Origin: Lingula anatina
Lineage: Eukaryota; Brachiopoda; Lingulata; Lingulida; Lingulidae
Length of the DNA stretch: 64,000 nucleotides
Reading direction: 5' to 3'
Assembly: GCF_001039355.2 (NCBI RefSeq)
Contig: NW_019775336.1
Location: forward strand, 406,285-470,284
Part shown: in pieces, positions 21,152 to 34,361 of the stretch
Layout of the letters: each line of letters begins with the position of its first letter
Position numbering within the stretch: position 1 is the first letter of the stretch
The notes under the pieces: generated by a model
What the model saw: the letters and a program-made list of their open reading frames with translations, nothing else
Database searches by the model: none
What the model was told of the DNA's origin: nothing
Translations under genes and position numbers: made by a program

Positions 21152-21966
21152 CATGAAGATACAAGTTAAACCGACCGAGATGCATTGCATTAAGAGTAGG
21201 TAAATTGCATCGAGGGAGGGGAGATGCGGAGGGGGGGGGGGAGAGAGAGAGAAAGAAGAAAGGAGGTGGAGTCACCGGCGAAAAGATTTGGTAGACCTTG
21301 CACAGGTGGAGGGAAGAGAGAAGTAAGAAGAAAGAACGTAAGGTTAAAATACTTAAGACACTTGGTAGCTATTCTTTTAAATTTCTTAATTACCCAGTTA
21401 ATTTTGTTTATACCTGATTTTTACTTGTTGAATGTCTGCTTGAAATCTAGCACTTGCGAAATACGTCATCAAGATTTGCATTACCCACAATGCATTATTA
21501 GATATCGAACTTCCTGTATGGAGGGGAAATTCTGTCCTAATATTTTGTTGTTACAAATCCGTCGAAATCACCGTTCATCTTTTTGCATCGTCAAAATCTA
21601 AAAAATATTCTTAAAACGTAAAGAGTTACGAGTCATTTGTTTCTAGAATTTACAGCTGATAACGTAGAGTTTGAAAGGAATTCTAAAGATTCTGAAGCAT
21701 CTGTTCACCCGGGTGCATATGAGGAATGTACATTTCTGTACCAAAACATATCTAGAAATTCGGTGAATTTTGTGGTGTGCGGACGTGGATTACAGCTATG
21801 GAAAGTTAGAGAAACACTTGGGCTTCTCAAAGCCCGAATTAGCGGGCATATACATGAGTAGGATTGTATTTTTTCACGTCGATCTGTTTGAAAAAGGTCA
21901 AGGTCACGAAGCCATCTACTGGGAACTCCACAAACTACAGACAACATGTGGTGATCAAAACGAAAT
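20956..21966. other. Divergent intergenic region of INPP1 copy 2 and CDK12, with TAA repeat
   Basis: Holds the 5' flanks of INPP1 (minus) and CDK12 (plus). A (TAA)n microsatellite of about 40 bp lies near 21105-21147 and a GA-rich tract near 21210-21270. Open frames such as 21637-21861 look like CDK12 5' untranslated sequence and have no recognisable product. Confidence 0.5.
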
Positions 21967-24900
21967 ATGCCAGGGCACAAGGACTTTGCAAGAAAAGGAG
22001 GCTTCTCTGGCGAGTTAGACGTCGAGGTAGATCCTGAATTTGACGCCAGGTACTATGCTTCGTCGATCTCGCACGAGTCCAGTGGAAATAGCAGAAAACA
22101 CAAGAAGAAACATAAGAAAAGGGGGAAACATGGCAAAGAGAGACAGGAGGAAAAAGTGGACTCTCACAAGTCATTGGTAAATATAGGATATGATGACATA
22201 AGTTCGGAGTCAGAACATTTTTCAACCCACAGTCCATCACCTCCACCACCAGATATAGTGAAATCGCGGAGTTCCGATGAAAGGAGATCAAAGCGTAGCC
22301 TCTCCCCAGGTACAGCAATCAAAAACTATCTTAAAGAAAGAAGCCACAGCAATTCACCTGTGGTAAGGGATAAGGACAGTGAGCATGAGTATGTGAAAAA
22401 ATCTGACAAGAATAATAAAAATGAACGCGATGAACGTTCTGGAAGGACTAAAGAGCAGAAAAAGACACGGGATGTGGAACCTACGAGTACTACTAGTGCA
22501 AAATATGTTGAGAAGCTGTCACAACCAACTTCTCAGAGAGCAAAAGCTGAACCTCCAAAAGCTTACACAGAGCCTCCCAAAGCATATGCTGATCCACCAA
22601 AAGCTTATGCCGACCCTCCCAAGGCTTACCGTGAGCGATTATATAGTGATGAAGGTCGAAAGTCTCCTACACCACCTCCAAGAAAAAGATATCGCTCAAG
22701 GAGTCCATATTCCAAGTCCAGAAAACACAAGTCCAAGTCCCCTAGTCCATACAGTAGCAGGTACACATTTTGGAATAGATAAGGAATCTGCACAATAGAG
22801 TCACAAGGAATTTTTTTTTTAAGTTGCAGCTTTTGAATTGGATTATTATAGTTTCACTAGTTACAACGAGTACATATTGTGTATTACGTTTAAGATGATA
22901 GGATTAATTTGACAGATATCGATGATATACATTTACATGAGTGACATTTAAAAAAAATTTTTTTTTGTTATGACAAATTTTCAGTTACTGCAAAAAGTGA
23001 ATTACTAAAATTTTCACATTTCTCCACATATTTTCAGGTCGACCTCCAAAAGAAGCCGAAGATCCCGGGAAAGAAGCCCGAGCAGATCCAAATCTTCCAA
23101 GTCGAGAAGATCTCGTTCAAGGTCAAGGTCATATTCACGTAGGAGATCTCGGAGCCGATCTCCCAAAAATGGAGGCTCTGCCTCCACGTCATCATACTCC
23201 AATACCAAAATCAGTCATACTACTGTAAAATATGCCACTAGCTTAGCTGCAGAGCTAAGTAAACATAGGAAAGCCCGCGAGGGATTATTAAACAGAAATA
23301 AAGACATCAAATCGGAGCCGAGCAGTGCTAAAAATACCCCCGACCAACCAAGTGCAATCTGTGAGGACCCACCACGACAGGGGTCTCAGAGGGACCAGAT
23401 AAAAACTGAGAAATTAACTTCAAAAGTTGAAAACGCTAGTGGTTCAAGTGGAGTGTCTGAGCCTCCCAGTGCACCGGTGATTATGCACGATGTTCGTCAC
23501 GATGTCACGGATTACAAAACTGTAACGAAACGCATTGATGGGAAGTCAAATTTGGACGGACAGGGAAGACGGGACATTGTGAATACAGGTCAAGACAGAC
23601 GTGATCAGAATTGGCCCGATGGTGGACGAGATAACCAAGGAAGACCCCCTACAGTGTCACCCTCTCGTTCAACATCGACATTACCGCGGCTGCCCTTACC
23701 TCCCATGGGGACAGATGATGAACAGAGTGATAGTGAACTTAGTCCGTACAGGTAAGTTAAATATTGTAGGATGGAAAAACTGTAACTGTTTTTTTCCCCC
23801 TGCCCACTGTGTTTGTGGTCACATTTTCCAAATCTTGAAATGTGGAAATGATGGCATTTGTACGGATCACAAGATCTGTTTTGTTAGATTCTTTTGCAAA
23901 GTAAAACTGATCAGGAACAGGTTCTAAACAATGTCTGGTTCAATTTTTCAGGAAAAGACTTTTCATAAATTTTGATAATGACCAACATCAATTCAGTCTA
24001 CCATTCCTAAAAAGTTTAACTTGTTTTTCATCCCAGTCCTGGTCACAAGAAGGGAAGTCGAGGTCAGGACACAAGCAAAAACCGTCCACGCAGTATAATG
24101 CGTGACCTGCCTCTTCCGCCGATGTATGACGAACCTGGGAAGGGGTCGCCAAAATCACCGCTCATTTCTCCCAGGTCTGACAGTGCAGAAAACAACAGGC
24201 CTGCCAAATCAAGGTATGGTTTTGGACTAACTATCTTTATAAATAAATAAATGCTTTTAACTCGATTTTGAATTTTGTTGCTTTCAAGTGAAAAAAGAGT
24301 ACACAATTTCTTACCTCTATGAATATTCGTCTTGTGATTTGGAAATCCTGATATGGAAAATGACTTGAAAAAATATTTTGAAAACGGATGTCAAATGATA
24401 TTTTTGTTGTTGTTATTGTTGTTAAATTTTCACTTTGTACTTATGGTGTATTGTAGTTTATGTACTGCTAAGTTTTTAGTATTTTGTCTTAATTTTGAGT
24501 GAGACTGGAGACGAAAATATTGTCTTTAAAAGTGACAATATTTTCTTCACTTCAACATTTATAAAACTTTTTTTTTTGTGAATTTTCACAACTCGAGATA
24601 AAACTGTAAACTTCTTCATTCCAGTTTATATGAAAGGCGGCGCCTTCAGGCCCGTAAACAGGAATGGGGCGAGCGCTGTGTGGACATGTTTGACCTAGTC
24701 AGCCAGGTGGGAGAGGGGACATACGGACAGGTGTATAAAGCTAAGGATAAAATCACAGGTAATGAAAAAAGCATCGGATCTGTCACAGTAGGATGCATGA
24801 TGAAGGGCATTGTTATGTGACTCTTAGTGAAACAGGATGTTGTGTATATTTTGATTTAGTTCATTGCTTCAAAAAAAAGTGGGGGGGGGAGGGTTAGCTG

Positions 24901-27900
24901 TTTTGTAGCATGGTGAGAAACAAGAGTAAGGTTTGTTTTTTATCTGATTTTATAATCAAGTATATCAATTTTTTTGTGTGCGACTAGTTTTAGAGCTGAT
25001 GTTATTTCTTACACTAGGTTGAATTTCTAAATGACAAGTTTTTTTACATTGAACTTTTTGATTGAAATTATCATTTTAGGTGCTATGGTGGCCTTAAAGA
25101 AAGTGAGGCTGGAGAATGAGAAAGAAGGGTTCCCAATAACTGCAGTGAGAGAAATCAAAATCCTACGGCAGCTGAACCACGAAAACATTGTCAACCTGAA
25201 AGAGATTGTTACTGACAAGAAAGATGCTCTGGATTTTAGAAAGGACAAAGGTAAAGAGGCAGTACTTGCCTCAAATTGACATGGATGATGGAGTTTGCTA
25301 TTGTAATATTTAGACATTTTCCATTTTGTCCACATATAACTTGATTTATGTGAATGAATGGATTTTAAAAATTAGATTAAAATACAGGTAAAATTATCAG
25401 ATAAATTCATAATTTTTCACTTTGTTTTACTTTGTTTTTGAAAACACTACCCATGATCAAATGGATATTAATATTAATTTTTCATAAATTATTTAAATTA
25501 TCAAAGTTGCACTATTTAAAAAGGGACCTTCATCTTTCCACAGGTGCCTTCTATTTAGTGTTTGAATACATGGACCACGATCTTATGGGACTTCTGGAGT
25601 CTGGCCTGGTGACATTTGACGAGGTTCACATTGCGTCCTGCCTCAAACAGCTCCTGGATGGTCTCAACTACTGCCATAAGAGAAATTTCCTCCACAGGGA
25701 CATCAAGTGCTCAAACATTCTCATGAACAACAGGTGGGTGGCGTGGTGATGGTTTTGGGCGTGAAAATGTTTTTTTTTTTTTTTTGCAAAATTTCATCTC
25801 CATTTATAAGATTCGAAAGTTATGGATAATCTGTCAATGGTAAATGACATTTTTATACAGAAAGAATTAGCAAAGAAAGATAAAGGATAAATTTTTAATT
25901 TCTGTTGAGTTCACAACTGGGCTACCTCGAACCAAAAATAAGACTGAACACCTTTCAATGACCAGGTCCTTTACACATGGAATTTATGATTTTGAGGCAC
26001 CAAAGGTATCAGTTCTCCTTTAGTCCTTTTTCTCTCCACCAGGGGTCAGATCAAGCTGGCAGATTTTGGCCTGGCTCGTCTGTACCAGGCTGAAGACAAG
26101 GAGAGGCCGTACACTAACAAGGTGATCACGCTATGGTACAGGCCGCCTGAGCTACTACTGGGGGAGGAAAGATATGGGACTTCTATTGATGTGTGGAGCG
26201 TAGGGTGAGTGTCATTAATTCAGGCCCATAGCCAGCAAACTCAAAGGGGGACTGCTTTTTCTGAAAAAGTGGACCTTTTACCCTGAAATCTTTCTGTACA
26301 TAGATAACTTTTACCCAGAGCTGACCTTTTACTGGCAAAAAGGCTGGTTCACTCAAACCCTTTGAAACTCCCTGTAATTAATTGATTAAAAAAAGTTGTG
26401 TATCTGAAATATTGATATTTTCCTCCCACTGAAAAGATTGCATCCTTACCGTGTACTAAATTTATAAGTCCAGTAGTAGATTTGAAAACTTCATAATTCA
26501 CTAAGATTTCTTGCTCTATTTCCAGGTGCATTCTGGGAGAATTCTTCACCAAGAGACCGATATTCCAAGCCAACCATGAGCTGGCCCAGCTTGAGCTGAT
26601 CAGCCGGACGTGTGGGACACCATGTCCTGCTGTGTGGCCAGAGGTCATCAAACTGCCCCTTTTCCACACTTTCAAACCTAAGAAACAGTACAGGAGGAGA
26701 CTTAAAGAGGAGTTCTCATTGTAAGTCTATGTCGACTTTAACTGACCATTTTGGATAGGAAATGAGATACCTGATGACTTAAAAGTGCTGGACACTTAAG
26801 CCCTTGCTTGTCATTTGGGCTTGTTTGCTGCAACAGTGAGTGCAGCCCCCTCCCCCCTCCCNCAGATCTGTCACAGGATGCATGATGAAGGGCATTGTTA
26901 TGTGACTCTTAGTGAAACAGGATGTTGTGTATATTTTGATTTAGTTCATTGCTTAAAAAAAAGTGGGGATGGGGGGGGGGAGGGTTAGCTGTTTTGTAGC
27001 ATGGTGAGAAACAAGAGTAAGGTTTGTTTTTTATCTGATTTTATAATCAAGTATATCAATTTTTTTGTGTGCGACTAGTTTTAGAGCTGATGTTATTTCT
27101 TACACTAGGTTGAATTTCTAAATGACAAGTTTTTTTACATTTAACTTTTTGATTGAAATTATCATTTTAGGTGCTATGGTGGCCTTAAAGAAAGTGAGGC
27201 TGGAAAATGAGAAAGAAGGGTTCCCAATAACTGCAGTGAGAGAGATCAAAATCCTACGGCAGCTGAACCACGAAAACATTGTCAACCTGAAAGAGATTGT
27301 TACTGACAAGAAAGATGCTCTGGACTTTAGAAAGGACAAAGGTATAGAGACAGTGCTTCCCTCAAATTGACATGAATGATGGAGTTTGATATTAAAATGT
27401 TTTAAATTTATGAAAGATAAATGCGTATTTTAGCAAGTGCCTCCTTTGTATTTGAATACACTGCCCATGATCTTATGAGACTTCTCTAGAAAAGAATATT
27501 AATTTTTTCATAAGTTATTTTAATTATCAAAGTTGTGCTATTTAAAAAAGACCTACTTCTTTCCACAGGTGCCTTCTATTTAGTGTTTGAATACATGGAC
27601 CATGATCTAATGGGGCTTCTGGAGTCTGGCCTGGTGACTTTTGACGAGGTCCACATTGCATCCTGCCTCAAACAGCTTCTGGATGGTCTCAACTACTGCC
27701 ATAAGAGAAATTTCCTCCACAGGGACATCAAGTGCTCAAACATTCTCATGAACAACAGGTGGGTGGCATGGTGATGAGTTTGGGCGTGAAAAAGTTCAAA
27801 GTCAGTGTGGGTTTTTTTTTTTTTTAAATTTCATAAGTCATTTAGATTTTACTTCTTTCATCTCCATTTATAAGATTTGAAAGTTATGGATTATCTATCT

Positions 27901-30900
27901 ATATAGATGGTAAATGACATTTTTATACAGAAAGAATTAGCAAAGAAAGATAAAGGATAAATTTTCAATTTCTGTTGAGTTCACATTTGGGCTACCTCGA
28001 ACTAAAATAAATGAGCGGACACCTTTCAATAACCAAGTCCTTTAAACATAAAATTTACAATTTTGAGTTACCACGAGTATCAGTTCTTCTTTAGTCCTTT
28101 TTCTCTCCACCAGGGGTCAGATCAAGCTGGCAGATTTTGGCCTAGCTCGTCTGTACCAGGCTGAAGACAAGGAGAGGCCATACACTAACAAGGTGATCAC
28201 GCTATGGTACAGGCCACCTGAGCTACTATTGGGGGAGGAGAGATATGGGACTTCTATTGATGTGTGGAGCGTAGGGTGAGTGTTATTATTGCAGACCTGT
28301 AGCCAGCAATCTCAAAAGGGGTGGGGTGGGGGTGGGGTTCTTGTTCTGAAAAAAGGGGACCTTTTACCTTGAAACTTTTGTGTACGTAGGTAGTTTTTTA
28401 CCCAGAGCTGACCTTTTACTGGCAAAAAGGCCACTCAAACACTTTGAAACTCCTGGCTTTGGGCCTGTAATTAATTGATTTTAAAGAGTTGTGTATCTGA
28501 AGGATTGATGTTTTTCTTTCCACTGAAAAGATTGCATCCTTACCATGTACTAAATGATAAGTCCAGTAGTGGATTTGAAACTTCATAATTCACTAAGATT
28601 TCTTGCTCTATTTCCAGGTGCATTCTGGGAGAATTCTTCACCAAGAGACCGATATTCCAAGCCAACCATGAGCTGGCCCAACTTGAGCTGATCAGCCGGA
28701 CGTGTGGGACACCATGTCCCGCTGTGTGGCCAGAGGTCATCAAACTGCCCCTCTTCCACACTTTCAAACCTAAGAAACAGTACAGGAGGAGACTTAAAGA
28801 GGAGTTCTCATTGTAAGTCTATGTTGACTTTAACTGACCATTTTGGATAGGAAATGAGATACCTGATGACTTAAAAGTGCTGGACACTTAAGCCCTTGCT
28901 TGTCATTTGGGCTTGTTTGCTGCAACAGTGATAGCAGCCCCCTCCCCTCCTTTTGCCTTTCAACACCCAACACCTTTGAATTTTATAATCAAGTATTCTT
29001 TTTCTGAGTCAAACGGATGATTTCAGGTTTTGTACTGAGAGAAATTAAGATGAAACATTACATAATGTCATGTAAGGAAAAAGAAAATAAGATCTGATAA
29101 AAGTTTACAAAACTGATCAACATAAAACATTCCTATGGAGTGGTAGCAACAAAATCAAAATTTGTGTTTCTCTGTAGCTATTCAGTGCAGAAAAAACACT
29201 ACAACTGCAATATAGAAACATAATATTTGTGTTTATGAAATTACATATTATCTGAACGTTTGATAATTTTTGCCCATTGAAAAGATCCAGTAATTACTGT
29301 AATTCTCTCCCAGCATTCCCAAGCCAGCCCTGGACCTGATGGACATGATGTTGGAACTGGACCCGGCCAGGAGAATTAATGCTGAGCAGGCACTGAACAG
29401 TCCCTGGCTGGAGAACATTGACACTGCCTCCATTCCACCACCAGAGTAAGTGTGTGTGTGTGTGTGTGTGCGTGTGTGTGTGTGTTTGTGCTCGTGTGGC
29501 GTGCGTGCTGAGCAGGCACTGAAGAACCCCTGACTGGAGAACATTGACACTGCCTCCATTCCCACACCAGAGTAAGTGTGTGTGCTTTTGCATGCATGCG
29601 TGTGTGTGTGTGTGGGTGTGTGTGTACCAGTGTAACTGTGTATGTGTGTGCTTGCATGTGACTGAGAGACAGTACAAGTGTGTGTGTTAGTGTACATCTT
29701 GGATACGCCATCAGAGTAAATGTACGTTTTTGTGCATATGCGTGTATGTTTGTTTATGCTTTTTGTTGGAATTTATATATTTAAATACAATTATGTGTGC
29801 ATAGTTTAGTGTTGCTGAAAATATTTGTTTCTTTCTGTCTGTGTTCTGATTAATGGTCTTTTAACGTGGAAGGAGGGCTTGTATCTTGTGCTTTAATTTC
29901 ATATTTGTTGTCTTGAGGTAATGGCAGTTTTTTATTTGTTATGAGTGGCCTTATTTTGACTTCACAAAGCAAGAAGTTGCTTATACAGTTCATAATTTTA
30001 AGCCTCGTCCAAATTGCATTTCCAGCCTTCCAAAAGACAAAGACTGTCATGAGTTATGGAGCAAGAAGAGGAAAAAGAGCATGAAAGAGGCGCAGCAAAA
30101 ACAGGCAGCGGCCGAGCAGGCCTCCCAGGGTTCAAAGTCCAAACCCTCGTCTGACCAAAAGTCCGATGAAACTTCCCAGTCGAAGTATCTGTTCCCCATT
30201 CTTAAAGACTCTGCCGAGAAACCTCGAAAGGAGGCTGAGAAGAGGACAGCACCCACGGAGGAGAAAGACAACCTGGATAAGACTGAATCCAAAGTGGTTA
30301 AAAGTCTAAAATCGAGTGGAGGTTTCCTGGGCATCGGAAAAGACAATGAAAAGATACCAGGCTTTGACTTGGGAACCACAAGTAAGCCTGGGTCAGACCC
30401 TGCACCCTCTTTGCTCCAGCAACCCCCTGCGGCTCTTACACAGCCCCCAGTAGCAAAACAACAGCAGGGGGCACTTGCATCAGCAGTGGATAATGCGAGT
30501 GAGAGTGTGCAGAGCAAGTTGGCAGGCTTGGCAGCCTTGCTGCAAACTAGGGAAGGCCTAAGTGTGGCCCAGTTGGCTCAGTTATTAAACGTGCCACTGG
30601 ACGGGGCCACCTCGGTACTGCTGGAGAATTTGAACATGCAGCTATTACTGGCTGCGGCTGCCAAGCAGGCCCAGGAAAAGCCGCCACCACCACCACCAGA
30701 GGGAGCAGACGTGATCAGTGATGCAACTAACTCATCGTTGTACAGTGGAGGTGTGCAGCAAGGAGCGGGATTTGGAACTGTGAGAGGAGAACCAGATATT
30801 GGGAGTGCAAAGCCTCATAGTGGAGATGGTAATGCAGGAGTCAAAGCGGCACTGGCGCAGTTGCTTACACAGCGAGGGATTCCAGTCACCATGGGAAATA

Positions 30901-31412
30901 GTTCCGGTGGTAGTAGTGGTGGTGACATAAGTGCACCCGGAATTACTTCTTCGTCACAACAGGGGGCAGCACAGTACAACGCGAAAGCTAATAATGCAGG
31001 GGGATATGACAGCAACACATACGTGACACAAATGAGTATAAGTCCCAACGACTCTAACGAGAACCAGTTCTTTGACCAATATGCACATGGAGAGAATAGT
31101 AACTCTGGCATGGACCGGGATATGTATGGTGCTGACACCTATAGGAGAGATCCTCCTCCTGGGGGATTATACAGGGGTGATGGCCCCCAGAGTATAGGTT
31201 ATTTGGGAGATAATCCACCAGGGGGCTCATACAGAGAGACGACTCCACAAAGACCTGGTTACCAAGGTTACCCCTCCGTGGGGGGCATGAGTCAGGTGAC
31301 TAGTTCACCACCAGGGGGCATGCTGGACCAGAGCCCGGGCTTGCGGAGGGCAGGTGGTGGTAGAGTTGGTGATTTTCAGAGCGGAAACAGGGGAAGAAAT
31401 ATATGGAATTAA
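21967..31412 (+). CDS. CDK12: Cyclin-dependent kinase 12/13
   Basis: Ten coding exons: 21967-22760, 23038-23751, 24037-24213, 24625-24758, 25080-25250, 25544-25733, 26043-26204, 26526-26720, 29314-29445 and 30026-31412; 4056 nt, 1351 residues. With cyclin K this nuclear kinase phosphorylates the RNA polymerase II C-terminal domain and supports elongation and RNA processing. The N-terminal part has a YDDISSES motif, four PPKAY heptads (about residues 195-222) and an RS-rich region (exon 2). The kinase domain (about 575-880) shows [18 protein letters not shown], a PITAVRE C-helix (PITAIRE in vertebrates), [16 protein letters not shown] and [13 protein letters not shown], then the family extension [11 protein letters not shown]. 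The C-terminus is Q/P/G-rich and ends in RGRNIWN. Exons 5-8 recur at 27171-27341, 27569-27758, 28114-28275 and 28618-28812 with the same protein sequence; using both sets breaks the frame. CDK12 and CDK13 arose by vertebrate duplication, so this is the single pre-duplication gene. Confidence 0.96.
24777..28951. repeat. Tandem segment carrying CDK12 kinase exons 5-8 twice, split by one N
   Basis: Segment A is about 24777-26861, an N is at 26862, and segment B is about 26865-28951. Exons 5-8 encode the same residues in both, with scattered synonymous differences; introns differ more, including indels and one family A element that is complete only in segment B. Exon sets total 718 nt (not a multiple of 3), and the end phase of exon 8 does not fit the start phase of exon 5, so a transcript with both is out of frame. 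The pattern fits two divergent haplotypes placed in series. Confidence 0.85.
26221..26374. repeat. Family A inverted-repeat element, copy in CDK12 intron (segment A)
   Basis: Starts CAGGCCCATAGCCAGC and lacks most of the right terminus. The corresponding copy in segment B (28292-28467) retains TGGCTTTGGGCCTG, so the right end was lost in one allele or copy. Confidence 0.7.
29381..29580 (+). repeat. Echo of the CDK12 exon 9 end, including its splice donor
   Basis: The last 65 bp of exon 9 with its GTAAGTGTGTG donor (29381-29455) recur in degenerate form at 29507-29580 on the far side of a (TG)n tract. The echo reads GCACTGAAGAACCCCTGA, with an in-frame stop soon after ALKNP, and keeps a perfect GAGTAAGTG donor. 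It is a pseudo-exon, probably made by slippage or unequal exchange in the TG repeat. Confidence 0.8.
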
Positions 31413-34361
31413 AATGGATTTTCAACAGCTTTTTTTTTTTTTTTTTTTTTGGAGCGAGAGTTAGGAGCTTTAACATTACCAATTCATTTCATCAAACCTC
31501 AGAGTGGCAGTACATTTATATCTGGTCGTGCTTTTTAGAAGGGGGAGTTGTCCCAGTTTTCAGGTCATGAACTTTTCCATTTGCAATTCATGAATTATTT
31601 AAAAAAGTTGACTTTCACAATTGGGCATTTCAGATGGCAATATGACTTGAACAGTAAGCAGAATTTGCTGTAAGGAGAATTAGTTGGTTGTAAGTAAATA
31701 CCAGCAAAATACATGTTTACTGTGGAATAGAAATGACAATTAGTAGGACTAAGAAGTAAAGACGACAAATTGCAATTGCATTTTCCAGAGTATTAGTGTT
31801 GGTGAAAGATCACTTGTGGAATAATGAGATTGGTTGCTTTGTTGCCCGTTGCAACTGACATGGATTACTAGTCTCCAATCTTATCATAAATTTTAACTGC
31901 AGCAGTGTTTACCTGCCCGACTCCCAACCCTTGGATCTTTAACTGGATGATGCCTTGTGTGACATGGAAGAGTCTTTTTGAACCGAGTAGGGTAAGAAGC
32001 AAGCACCCCCCCCCTCCCCCATGGGTTTTTAAAGGGCTGTGCTGATGCTCAAAGTCTTGATAAGTGATCCTCACAGTTCAAAATGGATTTCAAGTGCTAT
32101 AATTTAAAAACGGTAGTTGAGGAATCCTTCATGATGAATATTTCTGAAGATTATATGACATTGTTTACAAGTTTTACAGGTGTCACCAGCATATGCATAT
32201 GATTTTCAATATGATTATTTTCATCAATACTACAGTAACATTGGCAAAGCCATTTAAAAAAGTGTGAATAGTGTGAATGCCAAGGTTTTATTCAAGAGTT
32301 TGACCAAATATAGCCTGATGTGGGGCTAGCATTGAAGGGAATTTCTAAGCAAAGGGAAGTGAAAAAAACTTAAATCATTATTCAGTGTTCAAAGTTGAAA
32401 TATATAAATACTGTGATCATAAGTCACAAAGTACGGATAGGAGAAAAAAGAAAGTTGGTGTAATTGTATGTAGACTACAGTAAATTTGCTTGTGGCTTTA
32501 TAAACTGGACTTGATATTGTTATTATATATAAAAAATAAATATAGTTGGAAATTGTCACTTTGTTTTTATATGATTATGGGTCATACTATCTCTAACCGA
32601 GGTTCTAGATTTCAGTTTTGCCAGTTCAATCTTGATTTCATATATAACCCGTACCAGCAAAACTGGCGATCCCATGACTAGTTAACAAGAAATATGAATA
32701 GTTAACAAGCTAGCTTTACTGTGCCCTGGCACTCGGGGTAGCTATCTCTTGATGTCGGTCCAATTTTATCTGATCAATCACTTTTTAATTAGTTCTGTAC
32801 ATGGAATTTGCTTGATTTTTAGTGCATACATATGTTGGGGTTAGCCTCAGACCCCTAATTTTTCAATGGCCGTTCATTCCCATCCTGCTGTGTTTGTGGT
32901 TACCATCCAAAGACAAGTCGAAATATATTTAAGGCAGATTTTAATGGGTGTATCACCACCTGACTCGCGGTTGTCTTGTTAAAATGTACTTTATGGATTT
33001 GTGTAGAAAAAAATTAAGCTCTAGGTGCTATATTTTCATAAACTCAACATTAAACTGCTCAACTTGTTGCTATGCCTTGAAACTACACTTTTATCTTCTT
33101 TGTCTTGGACAAAAACTTTCTTTTTGCCATTAGTATAATCATTGCCCAACTTGATCTCTGTAAATGGGACAAATTTTGTAGTCCCTCTTTAGATGGCCTG
33201 CAGTATTTGGTCAAAGAGCATTCCATTAAATTACATTTTCATGACCAGTAAAACACTGCCATCAAGATACTGGTGCTTAGATGAAATTAAGAAAAGAAAT
33301 AAAATAAAAATAGCCTACTTTTGTTGATGAAATATCTTAGAATGCTGCATTCTGAACGTTTTGTGAATACGAGAAATGTTTTAATTAAATCTAAACTAAT
33401 CGTTGTAAAAGCCCTTTTCATTGATTTAAATTGTTACATCCACTCTGGTCTCATCTTGAAATCCACACACTCTCACTTCAGTCTACTTGAATAAAATAAT
33501 CAACTTGGGTTTAAAAATTACAATTATATTATTACATCTTATTGCTCTTGTAAAAATTCCATTCTGGTTTATCTTATAATGTAGAATTCAGCTGTATAAT
33601 ATCAGGTCAGACACGTGATTTTGAAATCGTAAAAAAAAAGAACAGTCTGTATAGCATTTCTGGTGCCTCAACTGTATACTAGTAGATTAGAACTGTGGCG
33701 AAGTTGACTCTTCATTTTTGTTGCTATCACTCCAATGTAACGTGTAAATTTTAAGAATTGATGACTTAAAAAATACAGAATAGATATGTAAAAATCATGA
33801 TTTTCCACATAGAATAGTCAGTCAGTGAAGTTTGTTTTAAAAATCCATTATCACTTCATCTAGTGAATTTTTGGGCACTGAATATTATCCTTACTGCACG
33901 TTAGTAAGTTGCTATATAAATTAATGTACAAGTAAATAATTTCGTTCTGCCATATGAAAATATGGCCTTAAAAATCATATATCTTCCATTGAAAGTTAAT
34001 TCCAAGGTGCATCTCCAGCATCATTTTTTTCACATCTGCTTATAAAGGTCTTGCATGTGAAATCTCCACTCCTCGTCAAAAAGAGCCCAGGTCTTGAGAA
34101 ATACCAAGCAAACTTATGGGCAATCATTGTGGTGAATTGAAATTCAACCAATATTTCAAGGCACAGCATTTAATTTTCAACCCAGCCATATATAAAGACC
34201 TTTCACAAAGAGAAAAATCTCCGGTATCATGTCTCTCATTCCCCCAGTAGATAGAGAAAGATTTGTCATTCAATGTCAATCGGATGTCAAATTCAATGTC
34301 AACCTATTACCCTGTGAATGTCAAATTCAATGTCATTTCATTGTCAACCTATTCCCCTGTG
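31413..34361. other. CDK12 3' flank and CDK12-MPLKIP intergenic region
   Basis: AT-rich sequence with a poly-T run right after the CDK12 stop and several AATAAA-like signals (for example near 32535, 33300 and 33490) that could end the CDK12 transcript. No coding region was recognised. It separates two convergent genes by 2.9 kb. Confidence 0.5.

Noticed and set aside
25080-28812. CDK12 exons 5-8 as genuine mutually exclusive cassettes
   Set aside because: The two sets encode the same residues and are separated by an assembly N, so alternative splicing would change nothing. A haplotype artefact is the simpler reading.
29248-29711. Overlapping minus-strand open frames rich in His and Thr
   Set aside because: They are translations of the (TG)n repeat antisense to CDK12 exon 9 and its intron; no family similarity.
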